Source of the DNA: Azospirillum sp. OGB3
Lineage (GTDB): Bacteria > Pseudomonadota > Alphaproteobacteria > Azospirillales > Azospirillaceae
Direction of reading: 5' to 3'
NCBI RefSeq assembly: GCF_014192915.1
Contig: NZ_JACHYN010000001.1
Coordinates: 186,001-250,000 of the forward strand
DNA length: 64,000 nt
Below the pieces are notes generated by a model. That model worked only from the letters and a program-made list of their open reading frames with translations. It was not told where the DNA came from and did no database searches. Positions within the stretch are counted from its first letter, which is position 1. Every line of letters begins with the position of its first letter. A program made the position numbers and the translations under genes. Below, piece by piece: positions 9,602 to 16,440 of this stretch.

Positions 9602-10438
9602 TCATTCCCCGGTCTGCAGCAGCGCCCCGCGCACCCGCGCCTGGTGGAAGGAATAGAGGAAAGCGGCCGTGCACAGCCCCATGAACAGCGCGTTCAGCCC
9701 CACCGCCCAGGCCAGATGGTCCCAGCGCATCGTGCCGTCGAACAGGATGGCGCGCATCCCCTCGAAGACGTGGGCGGAGGGCAGCGACAGGGCGACCCAT
9801 TGCAGCCAGCCCGGCAGGACGCTGACCGGGTAGTAGACGGCGCTGACCGGGGCCAGCATGAAGACCACGATCCAGGCCAGCCCTTCCGCCCCCATGCCGT
9901 AGCGCAGGATCAGCGCCACGATGACCAGCCCCAGCGACCAGCCGAAGACGATCAGGTTGGCGAAGAAGCCGGCCAGCGGCAGCCCGAGGTCGAACAGCGA
10001 ATAGCCGAACAGCGGAATCGCCAGCAGCGCCGCCGGCACCACGCCGATGACGGTGCGGATCAGGCTCATCCCGAACAGCGCCGCCACCCATTCGCCGGGG
10101 CGCAGCGGGCTGACGAAGAGGTGGCCGAGGTTGCGCGACCACATCTCCTCCAGGAAGGACACCGACACGCCGAGCTGGCCGCGGAACAGCACGTCCCACA
10201 GCAGCACCGCGCTGACCAGCACCCCCGCCCCCTGCGCCACCCAGGCGCTGGAGGAGGCCATGAACTGGTTGATGTAGCCCCACAGGATCATCTGCATGGT
10301 CGGCCAGTAGGCCAGCTCCAGGAAGCGCGGCCAGGAGCCGCGCAACAGATACCAGTAGCGCAGCACCATCGCCCCGACCCGGCGCAGCGAGAAGGCCGGA
10401 TTCGGGTGAACCATCGCAGCGGCGTCACTCGGCAGCAT
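9602..10438 (-). CDS. ABC-2 type transporter permease
   Basis: This 278-residue membrane protein has about six hydrophobic segments, including LGLVIVALILRYGMGAEGLA and AWIVVFMLAPVSAVYYPVSV. The latter carries the PxSAxYYP signature of NodJ/ABC-2 permeases. It is the membrane half of an exporter with the ATPase upstream. Substrate is not deducible. The start is set at ATG 10436-10438: a GGGAGG motif lies six bases before it inside the end of the ATPase gene, and the two frames overlap by 14 bases. Longer starts (10498, 10480) have no such site. Confidence 0.85.
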   Translation of the reverse strand: MLPSDAAAMVHPNPAFSLRRVGAMVLRYWYLLRGSWPRFLELAYWPTMQMILWGYINQFMASSSAWVAQGAGVLVSAVLLWDVLFRGQLGVSVSFLEEMWSRNLGHLFVSPLRPGEWVAALFGMSLIRTVIGVVPAALLAIPLFGYSLFDLGLPLAGFFANLIVFGWSLGLVIVALILRYGMGAEGLAWIVVFMLAPVSAVYYPVSVLPGWLQWVALSLPSAHVFEGMRAILFDGTMRWDHLAWAVGLNALFMGLCTAAFLYSFHQARVRGALLQTGE

Positions 10439-11237
10439 CGGCAGCCTCCCGCCGGTCGTCCCGACTGGCGTCTTCCCCATTGGCACGGTCGCGGGCAATG
10501 TCGAGGAACACGTCCTCCAGCGAGGTCCGGCCGTAGCGGGCCAGCAGCCCCGACGGCGACCCGCGGTCGACGATCCGCCCCTGGCGCATCATCAGCACGT
10601 CGTCGCACATCCGCTCGACCTCCAGCATGTTGTGGGAGGCGAGCAGGATGGTGGCCCCCGACTCCAGGCGGTAGCGCTCCAGATAGGTGCGGATCCAGTC
10701 CGCCGTGTCGGGGTCGAGCGAGGCGGTCGGCTCGTCCAGCAGCAGAAGCTCCGGCCGGTTGAGCAGCGCCTTGGCCAGCGCCACCCGCGTCTTCTGCCCG
10801 GCCGACAGCCCGCCCGAAGGACGCTCCAGGAAGCGGGTCAGCTCCAGATGCTCGGCCAGCTCCTCCACCCGCCGCTTCACCCCCTTCAGCCCGTAGAGAT
10901 GGCCGTAGACGGTCAGGTTCTCCCGCACGGTCAGCCGGTGCGGCAGCTCCACATAGGGGGAGGAGAAATTCATGCGGGGCAGCGCCGCGTGGCGGTGGCG
11001 CACCATGTCCACCCCCAGCACCTCCACCGTGCCGGAGGTCGGCAGCAGCAGCCCGAGCAGCATGGAGATGGTCGTCGTCTTGCCGGCCCCGTTGCCGCCG
11101 AGAAGCCCGGTGACCGACCCCGCCGCGACGGTGAAGGAGATGCCGTCCACGGCGGTGACCTCGCCGGACCGGGCGGTGCCGTAGCGTTTGGTCAGGGTCT
11201 CGACCCGGATGGCGTGCTGTTTTGCGCATTGATCCAT
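10425..11237 (-). CDS. ABC transporter ATP-binding protein
   Basis: A 270-residue ATPase with Walker A GGNGAGKTTT, the ABC signature as LSAGQKTRVALAKALL (LSAGQ), Walker B LLLLDEPTASLD and the H-loop ILLASHNM. It powers export with the permease encoded directly downstream. The family placement (CcmA/NodI-like, ABC-2 partner) suggests drug, lipid or polysaccharide export, but nothing in the sequence fixes the substrate. The start at 11237 gives MDQCAKQHAIRVE before the domain. The gene is divergent from the redox sensor kinase, 110 bases apart. Confidence 0.92.
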   Translation of the reverse strand: MDQCAKQHAIRVETLTKRYGTARSGEVTAVDGISFTVAAGSVTGLLGGNGAGKTTTISMLLGLLLPTSGTVEVLGVDMVRHRHAALPRMNFSSPYVELPHRLTVRENLTVYGHLYGLKGVKRRVEELAEHLELTRFLERPSGGLSAGQKTRVALAKALLNRPELLLLDEPTASLDPDTADWIRTYLERYRLESGATILLASHNMLEVERMCDDVLMMRQGRIVDRGSPSGLLARYGRTSLEDVFLDIARDRANGEDASRDDRREAADAAE

Positions 11238-11347
11238 AGGCGGAGAATATGGCCGCTTGGCGCGCAAACGCCAGAGTGGCAAAACAGCACCCGAGCCATT
11301 CGATGTGACGCCGCGGGAAGAGCGGCCTTTCCGGAAAGTCCGTCCCC

Positions 11348-12688
11348 ATGACCGTCGGTTCCGCAACCGCCGCCTCCTCCCTTCGCCACGCCATGACCCA
11401 GGCCGGCCGGCCGGGTCCGGCCCAGTGGACCAACCTGGACGGGCGCGTCACGCTGCGCACCCTGATCCTGATCCGCTGGATCGCCGTGATCGGGCAGCTC
11501 GCCACCGTGGCGACGGTGCAGCTCGTCATGGGCTTCCCGCTGCCGCTGGGGCCGGTGCTGGCGGCGATCGGGGCCTCGGTGCTGCTGAACCTCGTGGCGA
11601 TGGCCCAGCGCGGCGGGCGGCTGCGGCTGGCCGACCGGGACGCGGCGCTCTATCTCGGCTACGACATGCTGCAGCTCACGCTGCTGCTCTATCTGACCGG
11701 CGGCCTCGCCAACCCCTTCGCCATCCTGCTGCTGGCCCCGATGACCGTGGCCGCGGCGATCCTGTCGCGCTACAGCGTGGTCCTGCTGACCGGCCTCAAC
11801 CTCGTCTGCCTGACCGTGCTGGCGATGTGGCACTTCCCGCTGCCCTGGCCGGAGCCGATGCCCTCGGTCGCCCCGCTCTACGCCTTCGGCATCTGGCTGT
11901 CGCTGTCGGTGTCGGCCGGCTTCATCAGCGGCTACGTCTTCCGCGTGGCGGAGGAGGCGCGGCGCTTCGCCAACGCCCTGTCGGCCTCGCAGGTGGCCCT
12001 GGCGCGCGAGCAGCGGCTGTCCTCGCTGGGCGCGCTCGCCGCCGCCGCCGCGCACGAGTTGGGGTCGCCGCTCGGCACCATCGCGGTGGTGGCGAAGGAG
12101 CTGCTGCACGACATGCCGCCGGACAGCCCCTTCACCGAGGACGTGGCGCTTCTGCAAAGCCAGGTGATGCGCTGCCGCGAGATCCTGGCGGAGCTGGCCC
12201 GCAAGCCGGAGGCCGACGGCGGCGACCCGTTCGAGCGGCTGCCGCTGACCGCGCTGGTGGAGGCGGCGGGTGCGCCGCACCGGCTGGGCCACATCCAGTT
12301 CACGGTCGAGCGCAGCGACGGCTCCGTGGGGGAGGAACCGATCGTCCGCCGCAGCCCGGAGATCATCCATGGCCTGGGCAACTTCATCCAGAACGCCCAC
12401 CAGTTCGCCGGCGGACGGGTGACGGTCGCCGCCTCCTGGGATGCCCGCTCCGCCACGGTGGTGGTGATGGACGACGGGCCGGGCTATCCCGCCCATCTGC
12501 TGAGCCGCATCGGCGAGCCCTATCTGTCGGCGCGAAGCGAGCGTTCTGGCCATATGGGGCTGGGAATCTTTATTGCACAAACGCTGCTAGAGAAAACGGG
12601 TGCCCTTGTAGCCTTTAGCAATAACCGTAGCGGCGGCGCGCGAGTTGTCGTACGTTGGGACCGTGGTGTCTTAGAACCAGAGGACTAG
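11348..12688 (+). CDS. regB: redox-responsive sensor histidine kinase, RegB/PrrB/ActS type
   Basis: This 446-residue membrane kinase has six hydrophobic segments in its first 200 residues and the quinone-site heptad GGLANPF at 118-124. It has the H-box AAAHELGSPL with His236, the redox-active Cys276 in VMRCREIL, the N-box around NFIQNAHQF, and G-boxes DDGPGY and GHMGLGIFIA. In the RegB/ActS family, the Cys and ubiquinone site sense electron-transport redox state and control phosphorylation of RegA. The regulator gene follows immediately, so the pair is intact. A GGAAAG lies before the ATG at 11348. No senC/prrC copper chaperone gene lies in between, unlike Rhodobacter. Confidence 0.93.
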   Translation: MTVGSATAASSLRHAMTQAGRPGPAQWTNLDGRVTLRTLILIRWIAVIGQLATVATVQLVMGFPLPLGPVLAAIGASVLLNLVAMAQRGGRLRLADRDAALYLGYDMLQLTLLLYLTGGLANPFAILLLAPMTVAAAILSRYSVVLLTGLNLVCLTVLAMWHFPLPWPEPMPSVAPLYAFGIWLSLSVSAGFISGYVFRVAEEARRFANALSASQVALAREQRLSSLGALAAAAAHELGSPLGTIAVVAKELLHDMPPDSPFTEDVALLQSQVMRCREILAELARKPEADGGDPFERLPLTALVEAAGAPHRLGHIQFTVERSDGSVGEEPIVRRSPEIIHGLGNFIQNAHQFAGGRVTVAASWDARSATVVVMDDGPGYPAHLLSRIGEPYLSARSERSGHMGLGIFIAQTLLEKTGALVAFSNNRSGGARVVVRWDRGVLEPED

Positions 12689-12690
12689 TG

Positions 12691-13287
12691 GTGGATAGCG
12701 CGATGACCACGGACGAGAGTCCAACGGGCGAAACCGCCAAGCTGACGTTCACGGGTGACGTTACCCGCAGCCTCCTCATCGTCGACGACGACGCGCCTTT
12801 CCGAACCCGCCTTGCGCGCGCCATGGAAAAGCGCGGTTTCAACGTGGTCGCCGTGGACAGCGTGCAGCTCGGCATCGACGTCGCCCAGGAATCGGCGCCG
12901 GCCTTCGCGGTGGTCGACCTGCGGCTGGCCGACGGCAGCGGCCTGGACGTGGTCAAGACCCTGCGCGACGCCCGCCCCGACGCCCGCATCGTCATGCTGA
13001 CCGGCTACGGCAACATCGCCACGGCGGTGGCCGCGGTGAAGGCCGGCGCGGTGGATTACCTGCCGAAGCCGGCGGACGCCGACGCCGTGGAATCCGCCCT
13101 GCTGGCCGACGGCCGCCCGCTGCCCTCCCCGCCGGAAAACCCGATGTCCGCCGACCGCGTGCGGTGGGAGCACATCCAGCGCGTGTTCGAGCAGTGCGAC
13201 CGCAACGTCTCCGAAACCGCCCGCCGGCTGAAGATGCACCGCCGCACCCTGCAGCGCATCCTGAACAAGCACGCTCCGCGCGGCTGA
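12691..13287 (+). CDS. regA: response regulator, RegA/PrrA/ActR type
   Basis: The product (about 198 residues) has a receiver domain starting SLLIVDDDAPF, with the phospho-acceptor Asp at about 76 in AVVDLRLADGSGLD, conserved Thr in MLTGYGN and Lys in YLPKPAD. A short Pro-rich linker leads to a Fis-type helix-turn-helix (SETARRLKMHRRTLQRIL), the near-invariant RegA DNA-binding helix. It is a global regulator of respiration, nitrogen and carbon metabolism in alphaproteobacteria. The GTG at 12691 is chosen because a GAGGA lies six bases upstream, straddling the kinase stop. An ATG at 12703 is the alternative. A strong terminator follows the gene. Confidence 0.92.
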   Translation: MDSAMTTDESPTGETAKLTFTGDVTRSLLIVDDDAPFRTRLARAMEKRGFNVVAVDSVQLGIDVAQESAPAFAVVDLRLADGSGLDVVKTLRDARPDARIVMLTGYGNIATAVAAVKAGAVDYLPKPADADAVESALLADGRPLPSPPENPMSADRVRWEHIQRVFEQCDRNVSETARRLKMHRRTLQRILNKHAPRG

Positions 13288-13303
13288 TCCCTCTCCTTCC
13301 GAC

Positions 13304-13348
13304 ACGACAACGCCCCCTCACCACGCCGGTGAGGGGGCGTTGTCGTTT
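13304..13348 (+). terminator. Rho-independent terminator after regA
   Basis: An 18-bp perfect stem (ACGACAACGCCCCCTCAC paired with its complement) with a seven-base loop, followed by a short T run. It lies 17 bases after the regA stop and may also serve the convergent DMT transporter gene. Confidence 0.9.
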
Positions 13349-13375
13349 CAAGGCCCGGCCATCCTCAGACCGGCC

Positions 13376-14344
13376 TCATGCCGGGGCCGGCTGCCGCGCG
13401 GCCTCCGGGGACGGCGGCTTCGGACGGTGGGCCGCGACGCAGGACAGAACGCTGCCGGTCACGCAGACGAGGGCGGCCAACTCCATCCCCGTCGGCAGCC
13501 GTTGCTCCCACAGAAAGCCATAGAGCAGAGCGAACAGGGTTTCGAACAGGATCATCTGACCGACGAGCGTCAGCGGCAGCAGCCGGCTCATCCGGTTCCA
13601 CAGGGCGTTGCCGACGATGGAGGCGAGGATGGCCACGCCGGTCACCACGGCGGCGAAGCGCAGCCAGTCCCCGGCGGCGTGGCCGCTCGTGGCGAACAGG
13701 AAGGCGGGAACCGCGAGCAGCAGCGCCTGCGCGCCGGTCACCACCCCGGTCAGCAAGCTCCAGTCATGCGCCGAGACATGGCCGAGCCGGGCGAGCCAGC
13801 GGCTGTTGCCCACGGCGTAGACCGTCCAGGAGACGAGCGCGCCGACCGCGCAGAGCAGTCCGGTCATCCCAGCCATCGGCATCCCCGTTTTGGCGTCGCC
13901 CAATGCGTCGCCCAGCGATTGCCAGCCGATGCACAGGATGCCGGCCGCGCCGAGCAGCAGCGACGGCACGAGCTTGCGGACGGGCACCGCGCCATGATCC
14001 CGGCTGCCGATGACGGTGACCGCGACCGGCAGGAAGCCGATCACCAGCGAGGTCATCGCCATCCCGCCCAACTGGACGGCGGTGGCCAGCAGGGCATAAT
14101 AGAGGATGTTGCCGAGCAGGCTCAGCCACGCCAGCGCCCACCATTCCCGCAGGCCGAGCCCGGCGCGCAGGGTGCGCCATCGCGGCAGCACGAGCAGGAC
14201 GGCGAACAGGCCATAGGCGAGGTAGCGCCCGGCGGCGAGCTGAAGCGGCGTAAAGGCCGATGCCAGTTCCGGGGCGAGGAAGACCAGCCCCCACAAGGCC
14301 CCCGCGACGATGCCGCAGGCGATCCCCAACCACGTCGTGCCCAT
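13376..14344 (-). CDS. DMT-family (EamA) transporter
   Basis: A 322-residue protein with about ten hydrophobic segments in two EamA-like halves. The first half begins GIACGIVAGALWGLVFLAPE, with the typical Trp-Gly in the first helix. Such proteins export metabolites or drugs from the inner membrane; substrate is unknown. Start at ATG 14344 has GGGAG five bases upstream; the frame extends to a TTG at 14356. An AraC regulator is encoded immediately upstream on the same strand (70-base gap), so it is the likely controller. Confidence 0.85.
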   Translation of the reverse strand: MGTTWLGIACGIVAGALWGLVFLAPELASAFTPLQLAAGRYLAYGLFAVLLVLPRWRTLRAGLGLREWWALAWLSLLGNILYYALLATAVQLGGMAMTSLVIGFLPVAVTVIGSRDHGAVPVRKLVPSLLLGAAGILCIGWQSLGDALGDAKTGMPMAGMTGLLCAVGALVSWTVYAVGNSRWLARLGHVSAHDWSLLTGVVTGAQALLLAVPAFLFATSGHAAGDWLRFAAVVTGVAILASIVGNALWNRMSRLLPLTLVGQMILFETLFALLYGFLWEQRLPTGMELAALVCVTGSVLSCVAAHRPKPPSPEAARQPAPA

Positions 14345-14414
14345 CCTGGCTCCCAATCCTCACTGGTTTCCGGGGCGAGGATGGCATGGGATGCGGCTGT
14401 GGTCTTGTCCCGGG

Positions 14415-15173
14415 CTACGGACTTTTGTGCCGGGTCTCGCGGCTTTGGCGCCGGTAGGCCGCGGGAGTCAGACCGGTGGCCCGCCGCATCGCCCGTGTGA
14501 ACGCGCTCTGGTCGGCGTAGCCGGTGCGGTAGGCGATCTCCGCGATGGACAGGTCCGACCGCGCGAGCCACTCGCACGCCCGCTTCAGCCGGACCTCCGC
14601 CAGCCACGCGCGCGGGGTGGTGTCCAGTTCGGCGCGGAACAGGGCGTGCAGCCGGCTGACGCTGACGCAGGCCCGCTCGGCCATCGTCTCGGCGGTCCAC
14701 GGCTTGGCGAGGTCGGGCTCGACCGCGGCCAGCAGGGTTCCGAGGCGCGACCGGGGCCGCGCGGGTTCCTCGGCGAGCGCGTCGAGCAGCAAGGGCACCC
14801 AGAGACGGAGGGTATCGGCCGACACGCTGCCGCTGCCCAGCATCAACCCCATGTAGTCGATCAGCTTGCCGGCCACCGGGGTCAGCGCGACGAAGGGATG
14901 GCGGATCAGCCGATCGCCGACCGCCGGTTCCAGGAGAACGGGATCGAGGTCCAGGATGAGCGAGCGATTCGGACCCTCGCTTCCCTGGGTGTGCGGGGAG
15001 CCGGCTTCGACGAACGCCGCCCGGCACGGCCCGAGACGGCCGCCCTTTCCGGCGATGTCGATCTCCAGGGCGCCATTCAACGGCAGCACGAGCTGAGCGA
15101 AATCGTGCCGGTGGGCGCTGTGCGCCGCCCCGTAACTGCGGACATCGATGCTGAGGCGCGGCGATGTGGACAT
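14415..15173 (-). CDS. AraC-family transcriptional regulator
   Basis: The 252-residue product has an N-terminal cupin-like ligand domain (HRHDFAQLVLPLNGALEIDI) and a C-terminal double helix-turn-helix. It includes TAETMAERACVSVSRLHALF and the AraC signature IAEIAYRTGYADQSAFTRAM, followed by TPAAYRR. It probably controls the DMT transporter gene downstream. The ATG at 15173 is used because everything further upstream in the frame is Arg/Pro-rich and overlaps the DUF2892 gene. Confidence 0.88.
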   Translation of the reverse strand: MSTSPRLSIDVRSYGAAHSAHRHDFAQLVLPLNGALEIDIAGKGGRLGPCRAAFVEAGSPHTQGSEGPNRSLILDLDPVLLEPAVGDRLIRHPFVALTPVAGKLIDYMGLMLGSGSVSADTLRLWVPLLLDALAEEPARPRSRLGTLLAAVEPDLAKPWTAETMAERACVSVSRLHALFRAELDTTPRAWLAEVRLKRACEWLARSDLSIAEIAYRTGYADQSAFTRAMRRATGLTPAAYRRQSRETRHKSP

Positions 15174-15253
15174 CGCCCTTCTATAACCGAAGTCCGGCGC
15201 GCCGGCCACCCGCCGAAAGGGGCGGCGGGGGCGCGGCGCTCCGCCCCCGCCCC

Positions 15254-15445
15254 TCACTTCTTGACGGGGCAGCTCCGCACGCCGAACAGGGTGTAGGCCG
15301 GGCAGAAGCCGACCACCGCGGTCAGCAGCGGGACGAGGCCGATCCAGCCCCACGGGGTCTGCGGACCGACGAAGACGAGGGCGATCAGGATAAGGCCGAC
15401 GATGGCGCGCAGCGCGCGGTCGATGGTGCCGACGTTGACGGGCAT
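15254..15445 (-). CDS. DUF2892 (YgaP-like) small membrane protein
   Basis: A 63-residue protein with MPVNVGTIDRALR, two hydrophobic helices separated by a short loop, then FCPAYTLFGVRSCP, which carries two cysteines. This is the DUF2892 family, the membrane module fused to rhodanese in YgaP. Family members sit near sulfur-handling genes. It lies 76 bases downstream of a Crp/Fnr regulator on the same strand, the usual partner arrangement. Function is not established. Confidence 0.85.
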   Translation of the reverse strand: MPVNVGTIDRALRAIVGLILIALVFVGPQTPWGWIGLVPLLTAVVGFCPAYTLFGVRSCPVKK

Positions 15446-15521
15446 GGATGCACCTTTGGATGTGGGTGGGCGGTTGGTGTGCCCATCCAAGCCCCTTTCC
15501 GCCCGCCGGTCTGTGACTCCG

Positions 15522-16214
15522 TCACACCCCGGCCGTGCGCTCCAGCGCCAGCAGCGCGTCGGGATCGCGCACCCCGACGCGGCCGCGCGACAGCTCCACG
15601 AAGCCGCGCCGCTCGAACTCCTTCAACTGGCGGCTGACCACCTCGCGCGCCGTGCCCAGCTCGACGGCCAGCGTCTGGTGGGTGGTGTCCAGCCCGCCGC
15701 GCGCGTCGCGGTGGTCGACCAGGAAGCGGGCCAGCCGCAGGTCGATGCGCCCGAAGGCCACCTCCTCCACCAGCATCATCATGCCGAGCAGGCGCGTGCC
15801 GAAGGAGGCGAAGACGAAGTCGCGGAACAGGGCGGACCGCGCCAGCAGCTCATGGAAGGTCCCGGCTCCGAGCGCGATGGCCTCCAGGTCGGTTTCCGCC
15901 ACCCCCTCGGCGCTGTAGTCGGCGCGCGTCATCAGGCAGGCGGTGGTCAGGATGCAGGTCTCGCCCGCTCCGACGCGGTAGAGGACGATCTCCCGCCCGG
16001 TCTCGGCGGTCATCTGGACCCGCACCGTGCCGTCGAGCAGCATGAGAAAATTGTGGCACAGGGTGCCGATGCGGAACAGCACCGTGCCGCGCGGCACCGT
16101 CATCCGCGCCCCCTGCCCGCGCAAAAGGGCCTGCGCGTCGGGCTCCAGGGCGGACAGCGCCGGAAACGCGCCCGCCCAGGCGTTGTCAGCCTTTTCAACA
16201 TGGTGCGGCAGCAT
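15522..16214 (-). CDS. Crp/Fnr-family transcriptional regulator
   Basis: The 230-residue product has a cyclic-nucleotide-binding-like barrel (PRGTVLFRIGTLCHNFLMLL, then VQMTAETGREIVLYRVGAGE), a Cys-containing segment ETCILTTACLM, and a winged helix (TTHQTLAVELGTAREVVSRQ). There is no N-terminal FNR-type Cys cluster, so an iron-sulfur sensor is unlikely. The internal cysteines at CILTTAC may respond to thiol or sulfide chemistry, which is inference from the neighbouring DUF2892 gene. The start at ATG 16214 has AAGGGGG upstream; the frame extends to 16457 without homology and crosses the control region of the exopolysaccharide locus. Confidence 0.88.
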   Translation of the reverse strand: MLPHHVEKADNAWAGAFPALSALEPDAQALLRGQGARMTVPRGTVLFRIGTLCHNFLMLLDGTVRVQMTAETGREIVLYRVGAGETCILTTACLMTRADYSAEGVAETDLEAIALGAGTFHELLARSALFRDFVFASFGTRLLGMMMLVEEVAFGRIDLRLARFLVDHRDARGGLDTTHQTLAVELGTAREVVSRQLKEFERRGFVELSRGRVGVRDPDALLALERTAGV

Positions 16215-16401
16215 GCCCGGCCCCCTTCGATCGACCATGACCATTATCCGCGAAGGGGCTTCTCCGGTCCACCCAAAGCACCGTCCCACCCGATGGCGAC
16301 TCCGGGGAGGGGTACCCAATGAGCGTGTCTTCCCCACCATATGCCCTCCGGGCAGCATGAAACGGCCGGACGGTCGATGACGTTCTAGGCACCGTAACGC
16401 C

Positions 16402-16421
16402 CCGAACGGGGTGCCGTTCGG
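16402..16421 (+). promoter_or_regulatory. hairpin in the leader of the Wzz/kinase gene
   Basis: CCGAACGG (16402-16409) and CCGTTCGG (16414-16421) form a perfect 8-bp stem with a four-base loop. The hairpin ends six bases before the AGGAGG Shine-Dalgarno of the gene starting at 16441, so it could influence translation or be a protein-binding site. Role is inference. Confidence 0.45.
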
Positions 16422-16440
16422 CATGCGAGGAGGACCCGCT

